A stretch of DNA of 64,000 nucleotides. Source: Cryptomeria japonica (taxonomy: Eukaryota; Streptophyta; Pinopsida; Cupressales; Cupressaceae). Below are positions 34,192 through 45,540 of the stretch, piece by piece; the stretch's first letter is position 1; every line of letters starts with the position of its first letter. The notes below the pieces were generated by a model. It searched no databases. It saw only the letters and a list, made by a program, of their open reading frames with translations, and was not told the origin of the DNA. Made by a program: the position numbers and the translations under genes. The stretch lies in NCBI RefSeq assembly GCF_030272615.1, contig NC_081414.1, positions 763,411,648 through 763,475,647 on the forward strand, in the 5' to 3' direction.

Positions 34192-35520
34192 GTGCCTACC
34201 GCAGATGACACTTGGTTAGTAGATTCTAGCGCATCATTTCACATGACCTCCCACAAGGAGTGGTTCTCAAAGTATGAACCGTATGATGGTGGAAAGGTAT
34301 ACTTGGGTAGTGATTCTACATTGGAGATTGTATGGAGAGGTAGAATTAAAATTCAATTCCCAGATGGTAGAGTGAAGGGGATCAATGGAGTTCTTCATAT
34401 ACCAGGTCTAGCAAGAAACCTTCTATCTGTAAGTAAACTTAATGATGCTAGAGTATAAGTTACATTTGTATCTGGTGGTTGCAAAATGACTAGGGGTTCC
34501 ATTGTATTAGCAAAGGCTGATCGCATTGGTACATTGTATAAGTTAAATGCTAAACCTATATGTTGTACTATAACATCTAAAAAGTCACTTAATACAACTG
34601 TAATGACGCATAATTTTAATTCATTGGAAACTAAACTTCCTGCTGAGAAAACAATGCTCTAGCGTAATAGGTTAGGCCACATAGGTGAAAAACGTTTAAA
34701 AGCTTTGAAGAATAAGAATCTGGTTGAAGGTCTGGATGATTGTAGTTTTGAGTTTGATTTTTGTGAACAGTGCATATATGAAAAACATAACCATGTTTAG
34801 TTTTATTCCAATTTTCATAAGTCTTCTGACATTTTGCATTATGTTCACTCTGATGTGTTTGGCCTAGTGGATGTTCCTTCTCTATCTAATTCTAAGTACT
34901 ATGTATCTTTTGTAGATGATTATTCAAGAAGGGCATTTGTGTACTTTCTTAAAAGTAAATCAGAAGTATTTAGTTGGTTTAAGGAGTTTAAGAACCTTGT
35001 TGAAAATCAGACTGGGAGAAGGATTAACTATTTAAGAACAGACAGTGGTGGTGAATACTATACTACAAATAATGACAAGTACTGTGTTGATCATGGAATT
35101 AAGAGACATAAGACCCTACCTTACACTTCTTCAACGGTGGTGAATACTATACTACAAATTTTGACAAGTACTATGTTACCCATTGAATCGGTCTCCTTCT
35201 TCAGCATTGGTTGTCAAAACACCTATGGAAGCATGGTCTAGTAAGAAACCTTCTTTAAGGAACCTTCATGATTTTGGTGCAGAGGAATATGCTCATCTAC
35301 CTGATATTAATAGATCTAAGTTGAAAAACAAAGCTATAAAATGTATCTTCATTGTCTATGTAGTTGGTGTGAAAGGATACAAACTTTGGAATCCTATGAC
35401 TTGTAAGGTTATGTACAAGAGAAATGTGATTTTTCATGAGCTGAAACCTATGTCACTAGATCACAACATAGGAAAGAAAGGAGAAGCTGAGGTTGAAATT
35501 CATCTAGGTAAGGAATAATC
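34192..35520 (+). pseudogene. Copia 2 protease and integrase
   Basis: Protease: DTWLVDSSASFHMTS at about 34210; the catalytic DSG triad reads DSS. Integrase zinc domain: RLGHIGEKRLKAL (about 34672), then CEQCIYEKHNHV (about 34765), with the HHCC pattern present. Catalytic core: YVHSDVFG (about 34838) and FVDDYSRRAFVYF (about 34910) with TDSGGEY (about 35040). After KTLPYTS the normal text is replaced by a second copy of the GGEYYTTN coding stretch (35120-35175). The frame then resumes in another phase at NRSPSSALVVKTPMEAW (35186) with the integrase C-terminal end. Confidence 0.9.
35041..35178 (+). repeat. Internal duplication inside integrase
   Basis: GGTGGTGAATACTATACTAC occurs at about 35047 and 35136, each followed by AAAT(A/T)(A/T)TGACAAGTACT. 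The second copy replaces integrase sequence between LPYT and NRSP. Confidence 0.85.
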
Positions 35521-37320
35521 TTCAGAGATACCTGAAGATGAGGAGAGTTCAAGGAGTTCAAGTAGTTCTGAAGAAGAACATGATGATGAGCCTCTTGTGG
35601 AACCTCAAGAAGCCTCAACACTAGAGTTGAGAAAATCTACTTGAGAGAGACAACAACCTAATAGGTATACACCTAATAAGTATAGTCACTCTATTTTGAA
35701 TGTTAATTGTGCTTATTCTTTACTTGCAGATACTAATGAACCTAGGGCTGTCAAAGAAGCTATTAAAATGCCTGATTTAGATTCCTGGTTGGAAGCCATG
35801 AATGATAAAATGTCATCATTGAATAAAAATGGAACTTGGGATTTAGTGCCATTGCATAAAGGTAGAAAGCCTATAGGTTGCAAGTGGGTGTTCAAAAAGA
35901 AGTATGGTCTAGATCGCAGCATTGGCAAGTACAAAGCAAGATTGGTTGGAAAGGGATATTCTCAAAAGGAAGGTATTGACTATGAAGAGATCTTTTCTCC
36001 TATGGCTAAGCTAACATCTATCAGATTTCTCTTGTCACTTTCAATAGTATATGATTGGGAGATTGAGTAGATGGATGTGAAGACAACATTTCTTCATGGT
36101 GATCTTGAAGAAGAAATTTATATGTCTCAACCTGAGCACTTTGTGGAAAAAGGTAAAGAACATTTGGTATGCAGACTCAAGAAGTCTCTATATGGTTTGA
36201 AACAGTCTCCTAGAATGTAGTATCAAAATTATGATACATTTTTTTGTCCTTGGGATTTGTGAGATCAAAACTTGATCATTGTGTTTACTACAAAACTAAA
36301 GGTGATAGGATTCTTTTTATATCTTTGCATGTAGATGACATGTTGTTTATAGGAAATACACAATGTATGATCTCAGATTTAAAATCTTAGTTATCTATAA
36401 AATTTGAAATGAAGGATTTAGGAGAACAAAAATACATTCTAGGAATGGAGATCAAAAGGGATAGATCTAAGAGGAAACTTTGGCTCAGCAAGAGAAAGTA
36501 TATAATGAATGTTCTTGATAGGTTTCATATTTTTGACTATAAATCATAGGTTGTTCTCATCTTGTAAGCAACTAAGTTGTCTGTGCTTGATAGTCTGAAA
36601 TCTCCAAAAGAGATAGAAGACATGAAAAGTGTGCCTTATTAAAGTGCTATTGGTAGTTTGATGTATGTAATGGTTTGTACAAGACCAGACATTGCTCAAT
36701 CAGTGGGAGTTCTTAGCAGGTTTATGTCAAATCCAGGAAGGCCGCATTAGGATGCTGTAAAGAGGTTGTTTAGATATCTGAAGGGAACTTCAAATTTTGC
36801 TATGTACTATCATTGTCATTCTAATGATTCAAAGAAAACTCCCAGTGTATGTGGTTTTGTGGATTTTAATTGGGCAGGAGACATAGATAGCAAAAGATCC
36901 ACCAGTGGATATGTTTTTGTCATGAATGATGGAGCAATTAGTTGGATGAGAAAGTGACAATCTATAGTCACTTTGTCCACTACATAGGTAGAATACATAG
37001 TGACCACACATGCTTCTAAAGAAGTTGTCTGGCTTAGGTGTTTGAGTTCAGATATTGGTTTTGATGCAAGGCAGGTTGAAATTTGGAGTGATAGACAGAG
37101 TGCCATATGTTTAGAGAAGAATCCTACTTTCCATGCCATATGGAATCATATTGATGTTTAGTATCACTTTGTTCATGACATGGTGGAAGATGGAAAAGTT
37201 AATCTTAACAAGGTAGACACTCTGGAAAATGTTGCAGACACCTTGACAAAATCGGTGAGCACTCACAAGTTCAAGTGGTGTTCTAATTCTATGGGTTTTA
37301 ATACCCATGACTCTCAGTAA
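35521..37320 (+). pseudogene. Copia 2 reverse transcriptase and RNase H
   Basis: RT begins near [18 protein letters not shown] (about 35778) and continues [37 protein letters not shown] (about 35937), [18 protein letters not shown] (36070) and [15 protein letters not shown] (about 36174). A frameshift lies near 36240. The catalytic site reads HVDDMLFIG (about 36330). Next come LGMEIKRDRSKRKLWLS and [20 protein letters not shown]. RNase H has DFNWAGDIDSKRSTSGYVF (about 36862) and ends near KWCSNSMGFNTHDSQ* at 37320. Several TAG/TAA/TGA stops interrupt it. Confidence 0.9.
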
Positions 37321-37355
37321 CATTTGGAAAAGTAATCGGTCTCGTGACTTCCTTG

Positions 37356-37368
37356 TCAAGTGGGAGTT
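37356..37368 (+). promoter_or_regulatory. Polypurine tract of copia 2
   Basis: TCAAGTGGGAGTT just before the 3' LTR, the usual site for plus-strand priming in Copia elements. Confidence 0.75.
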
Positions 37369-38890
37369 TGTTGGAGATGTGTGCCTCAAATTAACTTGAC
37401 TTGTGTTTAGACTGATCGGAGTAACCTATCCTGATGGAATAGCTATCGATGTGACTCTTGTTGATGGGTTGATGGAACCTTCTTCATGTGATCAGTTAAC
37501 AGGTGAGAAAGTGCGAGATGATCAAATGGTTGTCGCTATACTGCTATGGAGAGATGCATGAAGATTATCCCCTGCAGCTTGGAGAGAAATCACATGCAAA
37601 AAGAGGCAAGTTAAAGGCCGAGAAGATCGTAGATGATTGGATGACAACTGAGAAGATCCAATGATGGATCCAAGGAAGATCAATAGTGGAGTAAAATTCT
37701 AGGACTATTAGTGGTTGTCACTGTATCGAGGTTGTGAGGTGCTCGAAATGTTATCCCTCAAGACATGGTGACCAAGGTGGGGCCCGACAAGAGAGCGACT
37801 CAGGTGAGTTAACTGGTGAGCAAGTCTAGGATGATCGGATGATTATCGCTATATCGTATGATGAAGATATTCACTAGTTAACCATTGTGGCTTAGCCACT
37901 AATGAGGTGGCAGTTCAATGGCAGATCAAGTGGTGCCCAGTGCGATGCATGGACAAACTAGGGAGTAACACCATGGTAAAAGAGAGATTGAGAAGATCAA
38001 GGAAGATCAGATGATCGGGATAGTTGTTTGGTTGTCTTGCCGATGACTTGATGGAATTGCCTTCGGTGATCGGGGTATCATTGGAGATTAGGAGAACTAG
38101 TTATTTGCTACACTGATACCCGATGAGGTCACCTATGGTGACCGGGTTGATATCAGTGATCGAGTTGACAAGATGGAAGCTATGCCGATGGCCCAATCAA
38201 GACACTATGGTGTCATCAAGAGATCGGGTCTACCTATTGAAGGCTATCTCAATAAGCCGATGGAGCTGATTTGTTTGGAGCCACATTAGCAGAGTCAATG
38301 GTTCATTAGGAGATTGGAGCAATGCTTTTATGGTCTTTTTGATGGCCGATGGAGTAGAGACTGACTATGGGTGTGTGCTCGAACCATAGTCCAAAAGGTA
38401 AACACTTGGACACTGAAGATGGTCTTGTCAGTGTATATGGATACCAACTGACCTGACTTCCTGGTGCATGTGGGATATTGTGTTTCTCATGAATGCAGAC
38501 CGACGCAGATGGTTAGACTTCAAACCATTGGTACAGTTGCTCAGATGAACTATCGACAATTTGATATATGAAGCCACTGGATAACTATGGTGATAGTAAC
38601 TAATTATCGTATGCTGATTGTAGTATCCAGTTTGTGAGAATCTAAGAACGAATACATGTAATTCCAAACTCAAACATTATTGTAAATTAATTTACTAGAA
38701 ATAAAGTGTTCAACTATTGGTGGTGGACTTTTTTGTCGAAAGGTTTTTCCCACATAATTCTTAGTGTTTTGTCTGTGTTAATTCTATTTGTTTATCTATA
38801 TGATTCTTAACATCCTGTAAAAGTTTTAAACTGCATTCTTCCCTACTAATTTACATTAGGAAGGCTTTTCTGTATTGTGCTTTCCTTACA
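37369..38890 (+). repeat. 3' LTR of copia 2
   Basis: 1522 bp, TGTTGGAGATGTGTGCC to GTGCTTTCCTTACA. It aligns along its length with 31794-33314. Confidence 0.95.
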
Positions 38891-38895
38891 CTTTT
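38891..38895. repeat. Target-site duplication of copia 2, right
   Basis: CTTTT, identical to 31789-31793. Confidence 0.9.
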
Positions 38896-39060
38896 TAAGG
38901 GCTAGGGAGGCTTTGCCTAGCATCAAGGGACCTCCCGCCAAAATAGATTGATTTGGTTGTAGCTTTGATTTTGGCTGGGAAATGGCTTGGAGAGCTGACC
39001 CTTTGTCTTGGACCTAGTTTGAGCTACAACTTGAAGGCCAAATCAATCTTCATATAAAAT
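38896..39060 (-). pseudogene. LINE ORF1, N-terminal part beyond copia 2
   Basis: The minus strand reads AGGPLMLGKASLALKK up to the target site. With copia 2 and one duplication removed, the frame runs on into KWEPGF of the fragment ending at 31788. This matches the plant LINE ORF1 pattern (GP..LGKA...L..W.P.F). Further upstream, frames are broken and the exact 5' limit is unclear. Confidence 0.7.
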
Positions 39061-39888
39061 AATGACTTTAAAAATATATCTAAACACCAAATTTTCAGAA
39101 TTTTTTTAAACAATGAAAACCTATTATAGTAGAGACTATCTAAATTCTAAATATGTTGTTTTTTTAGAAAATGGATCAATTTTTTTATTTTTAAAATAAT
39201 TACTAATGAAAGAGGTCCATAAACTTGAAATAAAAGGATTTTTTAGTTTTTTAATAACTTTTTTGTCTCTAAGTTTTTTGGAAAAAAAATTATATGGCAT
39301 CAAACTAGAGACAATTCTATATAGTTAAAAAAAAAAAAACCAAAAAATGTTGTTTAGGTAAAATTATGCTTGTTGTACGCAAGAATTTTTTAAAACAATG
39401 ATTATACCCAATAAAAAATTAACAAAAAAAAAAATGGAGAAAACAATTACAAAACAATATTCTGCATCAAAGGTGAGTGAGTTATAGATCTTTTCCCAAA
39501 AGGATTTATAAAAATACTTTCATTTAGGTCAAATTATACTTGTCGTACACGAGCATGGTATGGTCCTGAAAAGTGACTTTTAAACTATAGGTTTTAGTAA
39601 TGCCTATTCAAACTTCACTTTTAAGATCTGGGTATTAAAATAAATTACATATTTGGAAAGTAGACTTCGAGCACTACATTTTCTATTACTGAATTTTTTC
39701 AAGATTCATTCTTTAAGTGCCTCAAATACTTAGGTCAAACAAGATGAAATTTTAAAAAAAGGGAAAAAACTTCCACTTTTTGGCCAAAAAGTGAACACAA
39801 CTTCTTGCAGGTACCGTTATATATTTTTATGATTTTTTTATATTTTTTATTATTTTTTTGTCTTTTTTTATTAGAATATTTTGAAGAT
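39061..39888. other. AT-rich segment, no gene
   Basis: Poly-A and poly-T runs. TTTAGGT(A/C)AAATTAT(G/A)CTTGT recurs at about 39354 and 39524. No LTR resembling the one ending at 55873 is present, so the 3' LTR expected for gypsy B is missing here. Confidence 0.55.
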
Positions 39889-40290
39889 CTATATGTAAAA
39901 CATATGAAGGTGCATGTTGTTGATAGGATCCTCCAAAGGTTGCCCATCTGGTGTTGAGAGCTTATATTCACCTAATCCATGGACTATTGTGATGACATAA
40001 GGACCAAGCTAATTTGGTTCAAACTTGCCCTTTGTCTCTTGGTCCTGTTGATTTCTAGGATTTTCTCTAAGAACTAATTCACCCACCTCAAATGTGTGAG
40101 GCTTCACCTTGTGATTGTAGTTACATTGTTCCTTGACTAAATGATGTGTAGCTCGAGTGTCTGTCTTCCTTGATAAAATAAATGAGATTGAATTACTAGC
40201 ATGTAGACTACACAAGCCCATATGTGTGTCACCTAAAGAAGTTTGGGCATCCTTGATAAAAAATTCCTTCAACGGATAACAAATTCCTTC
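39889..40290 (-). pseudogene. Gypsy B integrase C-terminus (end of pol)
   Basis: The minus strand reads CNYNHKVKPHTFEVGELVLR (about 40120), then ENPRNQQDQETKGKFEPN, a TAG (40011-40009) where Trp or similar is expected, LGPYVITIVHGLGEYKLS and FYI* at 39889. This is the Gypsy integrase C-terminal text (YN..VKPR.F..GDLVLR). In-frame continuation past the stop (120 bp, divisible by 3) shows it is a point lesion. No RT, RNase H or catalytic core of integrase is found between here and copia 1. Confidence 0.85.
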
Positions 40291-40682
40291 AATGAAGTTC
40301 CATTAAAGGTCCATGATGTATCACCAAAAGGGAATGGATATGTGGAACAAGTGGATGAGTTATGAAGGCTTATGATTGTGAAAAGAAATGAGAGTAGGAT
40401 GGCATGATGGAGACTTAGGATCTAAAAATATATCTTTTGACTTGAAATTTTAGAATATTTTCCCCCAGTTATTTAGGTATTAGGGGAGATCAACTATTGT
40501 TCTTTTTTTTTCATAGGATTTTTATCCTTGACTTTGATTTTTGCAGAGTCCAATAGCTTTTGATTTTGATTTGGACTGGAGGACTTCTTTTTTTTTTTTT
40601 TTTAACTTTTAGATTTTTCTTTTCAAAGCTTGAGTTTTTATCCCAAATGAGTAAAGGTTTTTCTAATTCTTATTGATCCAAG
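40291..40682. other. Unassigned remnant between gypsy B pol end and copia 1
   Basis: Contains TTCAATGAAGTTCCATTAAA, poly-T runs and no recognisable domain on either strand. It may be a rearranged part of gypsy B. Confidence 0.45.
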
Positions 40683-40687
40683 TATAG
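40683..40687. repeat. Target-site duplication of copia 1, left
   Basis: TATAG, repeated exactly at 49161-49165. Confidence 0.9.
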
Positions 40688-42245
40688 TGTTGAAAATAGA
40701 GTACCACTTAGAGGGGGGTGAATCAATGGCTCCTAAACTCTTTTCTCTTTTAAGGCAATTTCAGAATACTAGTTGTTATCTTAAGTACTAAACAATCAAA
40801 CCAGTAAAGCAAATGAGGAGACCAAAGAAGATGATCACACAAATGAAACCCACAACACTAGATGTACAAGGAAAACCCAATATGGGAAAAACCTCGGTGA
40901 GAAATGCTATTGGAGACTACTGCTCCAATCTAGCCTCACATGTGAAACACTGAATTACAAAGATATAGGGCACCAACCCAAGGAGCACCAACCCCTGCAC
41001 CAAGCTCCAACTCGGTGATGTATATTGAAATACAAAGTAGATATAGTTATGTCTTCTTGTTGCAAATGAATTCTATAACTCTTTGATCAAATAGATCTTT
41101 ATTTGTTAACAATCTTCTCTTCTTTATTGGATCTCACACTACCGGTTAACAGATAGCTCTCTTTGATTCTTGACCTCTCTTCTCTCTCTTTCTCATAGCC
41201 TCACAATGCACTATGTCATACTTTGATGCCTTCCTAATCAATCACAATCCACCAGTTTTCTCAACTGTTGAACCTGGTATAGTTATACCGGTAATCTACC
41301 ACTACCGGTTAAACCCTCTCACATGTTTGCTTGCCAACTCACTCTGCAACTTTCTTAGAATAAATTCTAAGGGAGATGATTCTTCTCTGCACTCAAGCTC
41401 TCTTCACTCTTCTTGTTCTCCACAAGCATCATCCTTTTTTGTTTTGAGCTTATGTATTTTTTAATCATGGATTCCCCCCAAGAATACATTCAAACACTTT
41501 CGTGCTAGTTTTTCCTTCTCCAACTCGATCCGAATAAGATTTGATTTGATCTACTTTTCAGGGATAAGATCTTCATGAGATCGATCAATCATCAACAAAG
41601 ATGCACATTTCGATATGTGTTCTATAAATTGGGAGGTTTGCACCATGCTTTTTTGCTTTTCTCTATCATTTGCCATTAATGGCATCACTGTTTCCTTTAC
41701 CTAACAGGTATGAAGATCAAATCTTCTTGTAGGATCAGTTTAGCCATTTTTCCATCCTTCCTTCCTGAAGCTACAATCCTCTAGCATCCTCTATGACTTG
41801 TGGGTTCCTTATTAAAGATGATCTACTCGCAAATTGTCACATCGATGTAGACTCCACCGACTTATGTAGTACCTCCACCTGGCATCCAACTGTCATCCTT
41901 GTCGACATCCACCTCTACTTGCATTCCTATGTTAGTTTGACATTCTTTGTCAACCAAGGTTGACTACTAGTTTATCTTATCTTACTGGTATGACCATCAA
42001 CCATACTCTCTATTTTGTTCACCGGTTGTTGTGTCTTCATAACAATAAAAAACCTTCATCTCGGTTTATGCCTTACTAGTAACCCTTCTTTACTAGTAGA
42101 TGACCCAAGTCATGTGTATCAGTAGCCTTCCTTTTGTCTACTCACTCTCATGTGTATTGCCATCATACCGGTTAGACTTCTTACTTACCGATGACCTCGC
42201 CAAACCGGTTGACATCAATGACAACTTAATGCTAAATTTCCAACA
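40688..42245 (-). repeat. 3' LTR of copia 1
   Basis: 1558 bp; plus-strand ends are TGTTGAAAATAGAGTACC and AAATTTCCAACA. It holds at least six ACCGGT motifs (for example near 41153, 41286, 41303, 42018, 42167 and 42203). Open frames inside (41213-41464, 42100-42315, plus) are not genes. Confidence 0.95.
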
Positions 42246-42259
42246 ATCTCCCCCTTTGG
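42246..42259 (-). promoter_or_regulatory. Polypurine tract of copia 1
   Basis: The minus strand reads CCAAAGGGGGAGAT directly before the 3' LTR, a textbook plant Copia tract. Confidence 0.92.
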
Positions 42260-42444
42260 AATTGATGTCAGCTTACCACAAGACACTTCATACTGATACA
42301 TTTCTCCCCATTTGACACAATGAAAAAAGGGTACCATACAGTCCCCCTTTGATCCATAGCAAGCTCCTCCTTTGGCTACTACTACTAATTACAACCGGTA
42401 ATGAGATGTGGTTCAAGAGTTATAGATGCTGCTATGAACTCCCC

Positions 42445-45400
42445 CTAAACCATATAAAACTGTTCTTTCTCAAGTACATAGGCAGATGACACAACTCCTA
42501 AATTGTGTTGTAGGTACTCAAAAGTTCTTACCGGTAATGATTTAGTGAAAATGTCTTCTACGTGTTCTCCAGTAGGACCATAATCCATCCTTACTTCCTA
42601 TCCTTCAACCTTCTCTCTGAGAAAATGATACTTGATAGCAATGTGTTTTGTTCTGGAATGCATCACTAGATTCTTTGCTTTGTTGATTACACTCAAATTA
42701 TCACACCAAATGAGAATAAAATCAGTGATGTCCACCTGTATGTCTTTGAGGGTCTACTTCATCCAAAGCACCTAAGAGAAGCATGTAGCAGCAATAATAT
42801 ATTCTTCTTTAGCAGTTCACAGAGAAACTAAGTCCTGCTTCTTGCTATGCCATGAGACCAACCGGTCACCTAGGAAGAATACACCATAATTTGTGCTCTT
42901 TCGATCATTAATGCAACCTACCCAATCAGTATCACTATATGCTTCCATGATGAATTCTCCTTGTTTAGGGTACCACAATCTATAATTGAGTGTCCTTTGT
43001 AGGTACCTAAAGATTCTTCTTACAACATTCATATGTGATTTCTTAGGTGCAACTTGAAATCTGGCCACCATGCATACTGCCTATACTATATCCAGTCTAG
43101 AAGAAGTTAAATACAATAGACTGCCTATCATGGATCTATACAATATCTAATCTACCATTGGTGATTCATCATTCTTTCTTAATTTACTTCTAGTCACCAT
43201 GGGGTACTTACCAGTTTGCAATCCTCCAATTGAAAATTCTTCAACATATCATTTGCATACTTGGTTTGTGAGATAAAGATTCCCTTATCTTTCTATAATA
43301 TCTGCAAACCAAGGAAGTATGTCAATTCACCAAGAATTGGCATCTCAAATTCTAACTGCATCTGATTAGCAAATTCTTCAAAAAGGGTGTCCTTATTTCC
43401 TCCAAAGAAAATATCATCTACATACACAACCACAATGATCATGTGGTTTCCATCATTCTTTATGTACAAATTGCTATCACTACTCCCCCTTTTAAATTAT
43501 TTCTCCTTCAGGTACTGATATAATCTTGAATACAATGCTCTAGGAGCTTACTTTAACCCATACAGGGCCTTCTTCAACCGACACACAAATGTTTCATCAT
43601 CATGTAGCACAAACCCTTCCGGTTTTTCTATGTACACTTCTTCCAAATTTCCATTCAAGAAGGAAGATTTTACATCCATCTGATATACTTTATAACCCTT
43701 GTAGGTAAAGAAGGATAGAAACATTCTAATTGCATCTAATCTAGCTACCGGTGCAAATGTTTCTTCACATTCAATTCCCTCTACCCGAGAGTATCCTTTG
43801 CACACTAGTCTAGCTTTATGCCTAACAATTTTTCCTTCTTCATTCATCTTATTTCGATAGAACCATTTAGTTCCAATGATGTTTTTATCTTCCAGTATAG
43901 GGACTAATTCCCAAGTCTTGTTCTTCTCAATCTATTGAAGTTCTTCTATGAAATCCATCTATTCTTGTCTTTTGTTAGCCTCATTGAATGTTTTAGGTTC
44001 TACTTTAGTCATTTGGCAGAAGTTGACTTGTTCATCATTCCGGGCAAGTCTTGTTCTAGTCTGCACATCATCACTCTTATTTCCTAGAATTTTCCCTTCT
44101 GGGTGGTTCAACTGCACATACCAGTTTGGAGGCTTCTTGGATACTTCTTCTGGTTCATTTTCTTACTGAGCTTCCTCACTTTCATCATCAGAATCATCGT
44201 ACCAGTTCATCAATGGTTGACTTCCTTTGTGCATATCCTCATCAAATTTTACATGGACACTCGCAATGATTTTTCTTAGTCTTTTGTTGTAGCATTTGTA
44301 GGCCTTGCTATTAAATGAGTAACCAGGGAAGATTCCTTCATCACTCCTAGAGTCAAAACTACCTAGACCACCCATATCTATTTTGACAAAACACTTACTT
44401 CCAAATACTTTGAAGTATTTGATTGATGGCTTTCGGTCATACCACAACTCATAAGGTGTCATTCTGTTGTTTGTTCTTAATTGAACCTAATTCAAAGTAT
44501 ATGCAACAATATGAACAACTTCCTTCCAATATGTGTTTGGCAGACTGACCTCATTTAACATGGTTTTGGCCATATCCTTAACTGTCATGTTCATTCTTTC
44601 GACCATATTATTTTGATGTGGTTTCCTATGGACTAAGTATTGCCTTCTACTTCCATGTTTTTCACAATAATCTTCAAATTCATTTGATGTGAACTCTCCA
44701 CCCTGGTTCGATCTTAGAAATTTTAGTTTGCACCCTCATTCTTTCTCCACCATCTTCCTAAAGATATTGAATCTATCAAATTCTTGTGACTTATCTTGTA
44801 GGACGATGACTCATGTTATTCTTGAGTAATCATCAATAAACAACATAAAATATCTTTCACCGACAAGAGCTTTTGTCCTTTCTAGACCACACAGATCTGT
44901 ATGCACAATTTCAAGTGGTCTTGAGGTTTTGTGTTGTTTTGTCCTGAAGCTCACCTTAGTTTTCTTACCTTTCATACATTCATCTCAAAATGTGCTTACT
45001 AATTTGATGATGGGTGGAATATTCCTCACACACCCCTTTCTACTCATTGCAACTAATTTAACAAAGTTCATGTGGCCTAATCTTTGGTGCCACACCCATT
45101 TATAATCAACCTATCCTATCATGCATTGGGACTCATAGTATTTATTCAGATTATAAACATTACCATTTGTTCTCTTTCCTTCTGCCACAACTTGACCGAT
45201 ACTATCTTTCTTTATCTGACAACTGGTTGAGTCAAAGGTGAATTTATAACCTTTGTCACACATCTGACTCACACTCAGCAGATTGTGCTTTAATAATCCT
45301 TTCACATAATATACATCATGTGCCTTCAATTTTTCGTCGATACTTAAAGTACCTTTTCCCTTTATTTTGATGGAAGAGTTGTCTCCAGATCTTACTGAAC

Positions 45401-45540
45401 CACAATTCCAATCTTCAAGATTGATAAATTTATTTTTATCACCGGTCATGTGGTTGGAACAACCACTATCGACAACCCATGGATTTTTCCTTTCATCATG
45501 TAAGGCAGTTTGCACTATCAAACTTGATTCTGCCTTTTCT
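42445..45540 (-). pseudogene. Copia 1 pol: protease, integrase, RT, RNase H
   Basis: In order on the minus strand: protease NPWVVDSGCSNHMTGD (about 45480; DSG intact); integrase zinc part WHQRLGHMNFVKL (about 45090); catalytic core VHTDLCG and FIDDYSRIT (about 44840); C-terminal RMTPYELWYDRKPSIKYFKV (about 44464). [22 protein letters not shown] (about 43870), [38 protein letters not shown] (about 43680), VVYVDDIFFGG (about 43420). RNase H: AYSDTDWVGCINDRKS (about 42945) and KHIAIKYHFLREKV (about 42640). It ends EQFYMV* at 42445. Several stops and at least one frameshift (around 43200) disable it, but the DSG and YVDD sites survive. Confidence 0.92.

Larger units (their letters stand above)
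31794..38890 (+). mobile_element. Copia 2, complete but defective Ty1/Copia element
   Basis: Two LTRs (1521 and 1522 bp) with TGTTGGA...TTACA ends, an initiator-Met-type primer-binding site, a polypurine stretch, gag and pol in order PR-INT-RT-RNase H (Copia order), and a 5-bp duplication CTTTT. It lies in ORF1 of a minus-strand LINE. The LTRs differ at many positions, mostly transitions, so the insertion is old. All coding regions carry stops, so it could move only with help, if at all. Confidence 0.95.

Noticed and set aside
39061-39888. Expected 3' LTR of gypsy B
   Set aside because: No TGTAGACA start, no AATTAAATAAAT direct repeats and no polypurine tract adjacent to the integrase stop, so not called.
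41213-42315. Plus-strand open frames in copia 1 LTRs (also 48129-48347 and 49015-49203)
   Set aside because: Within paired LTRs, with no conserved protein sequence beyond LTR identity.
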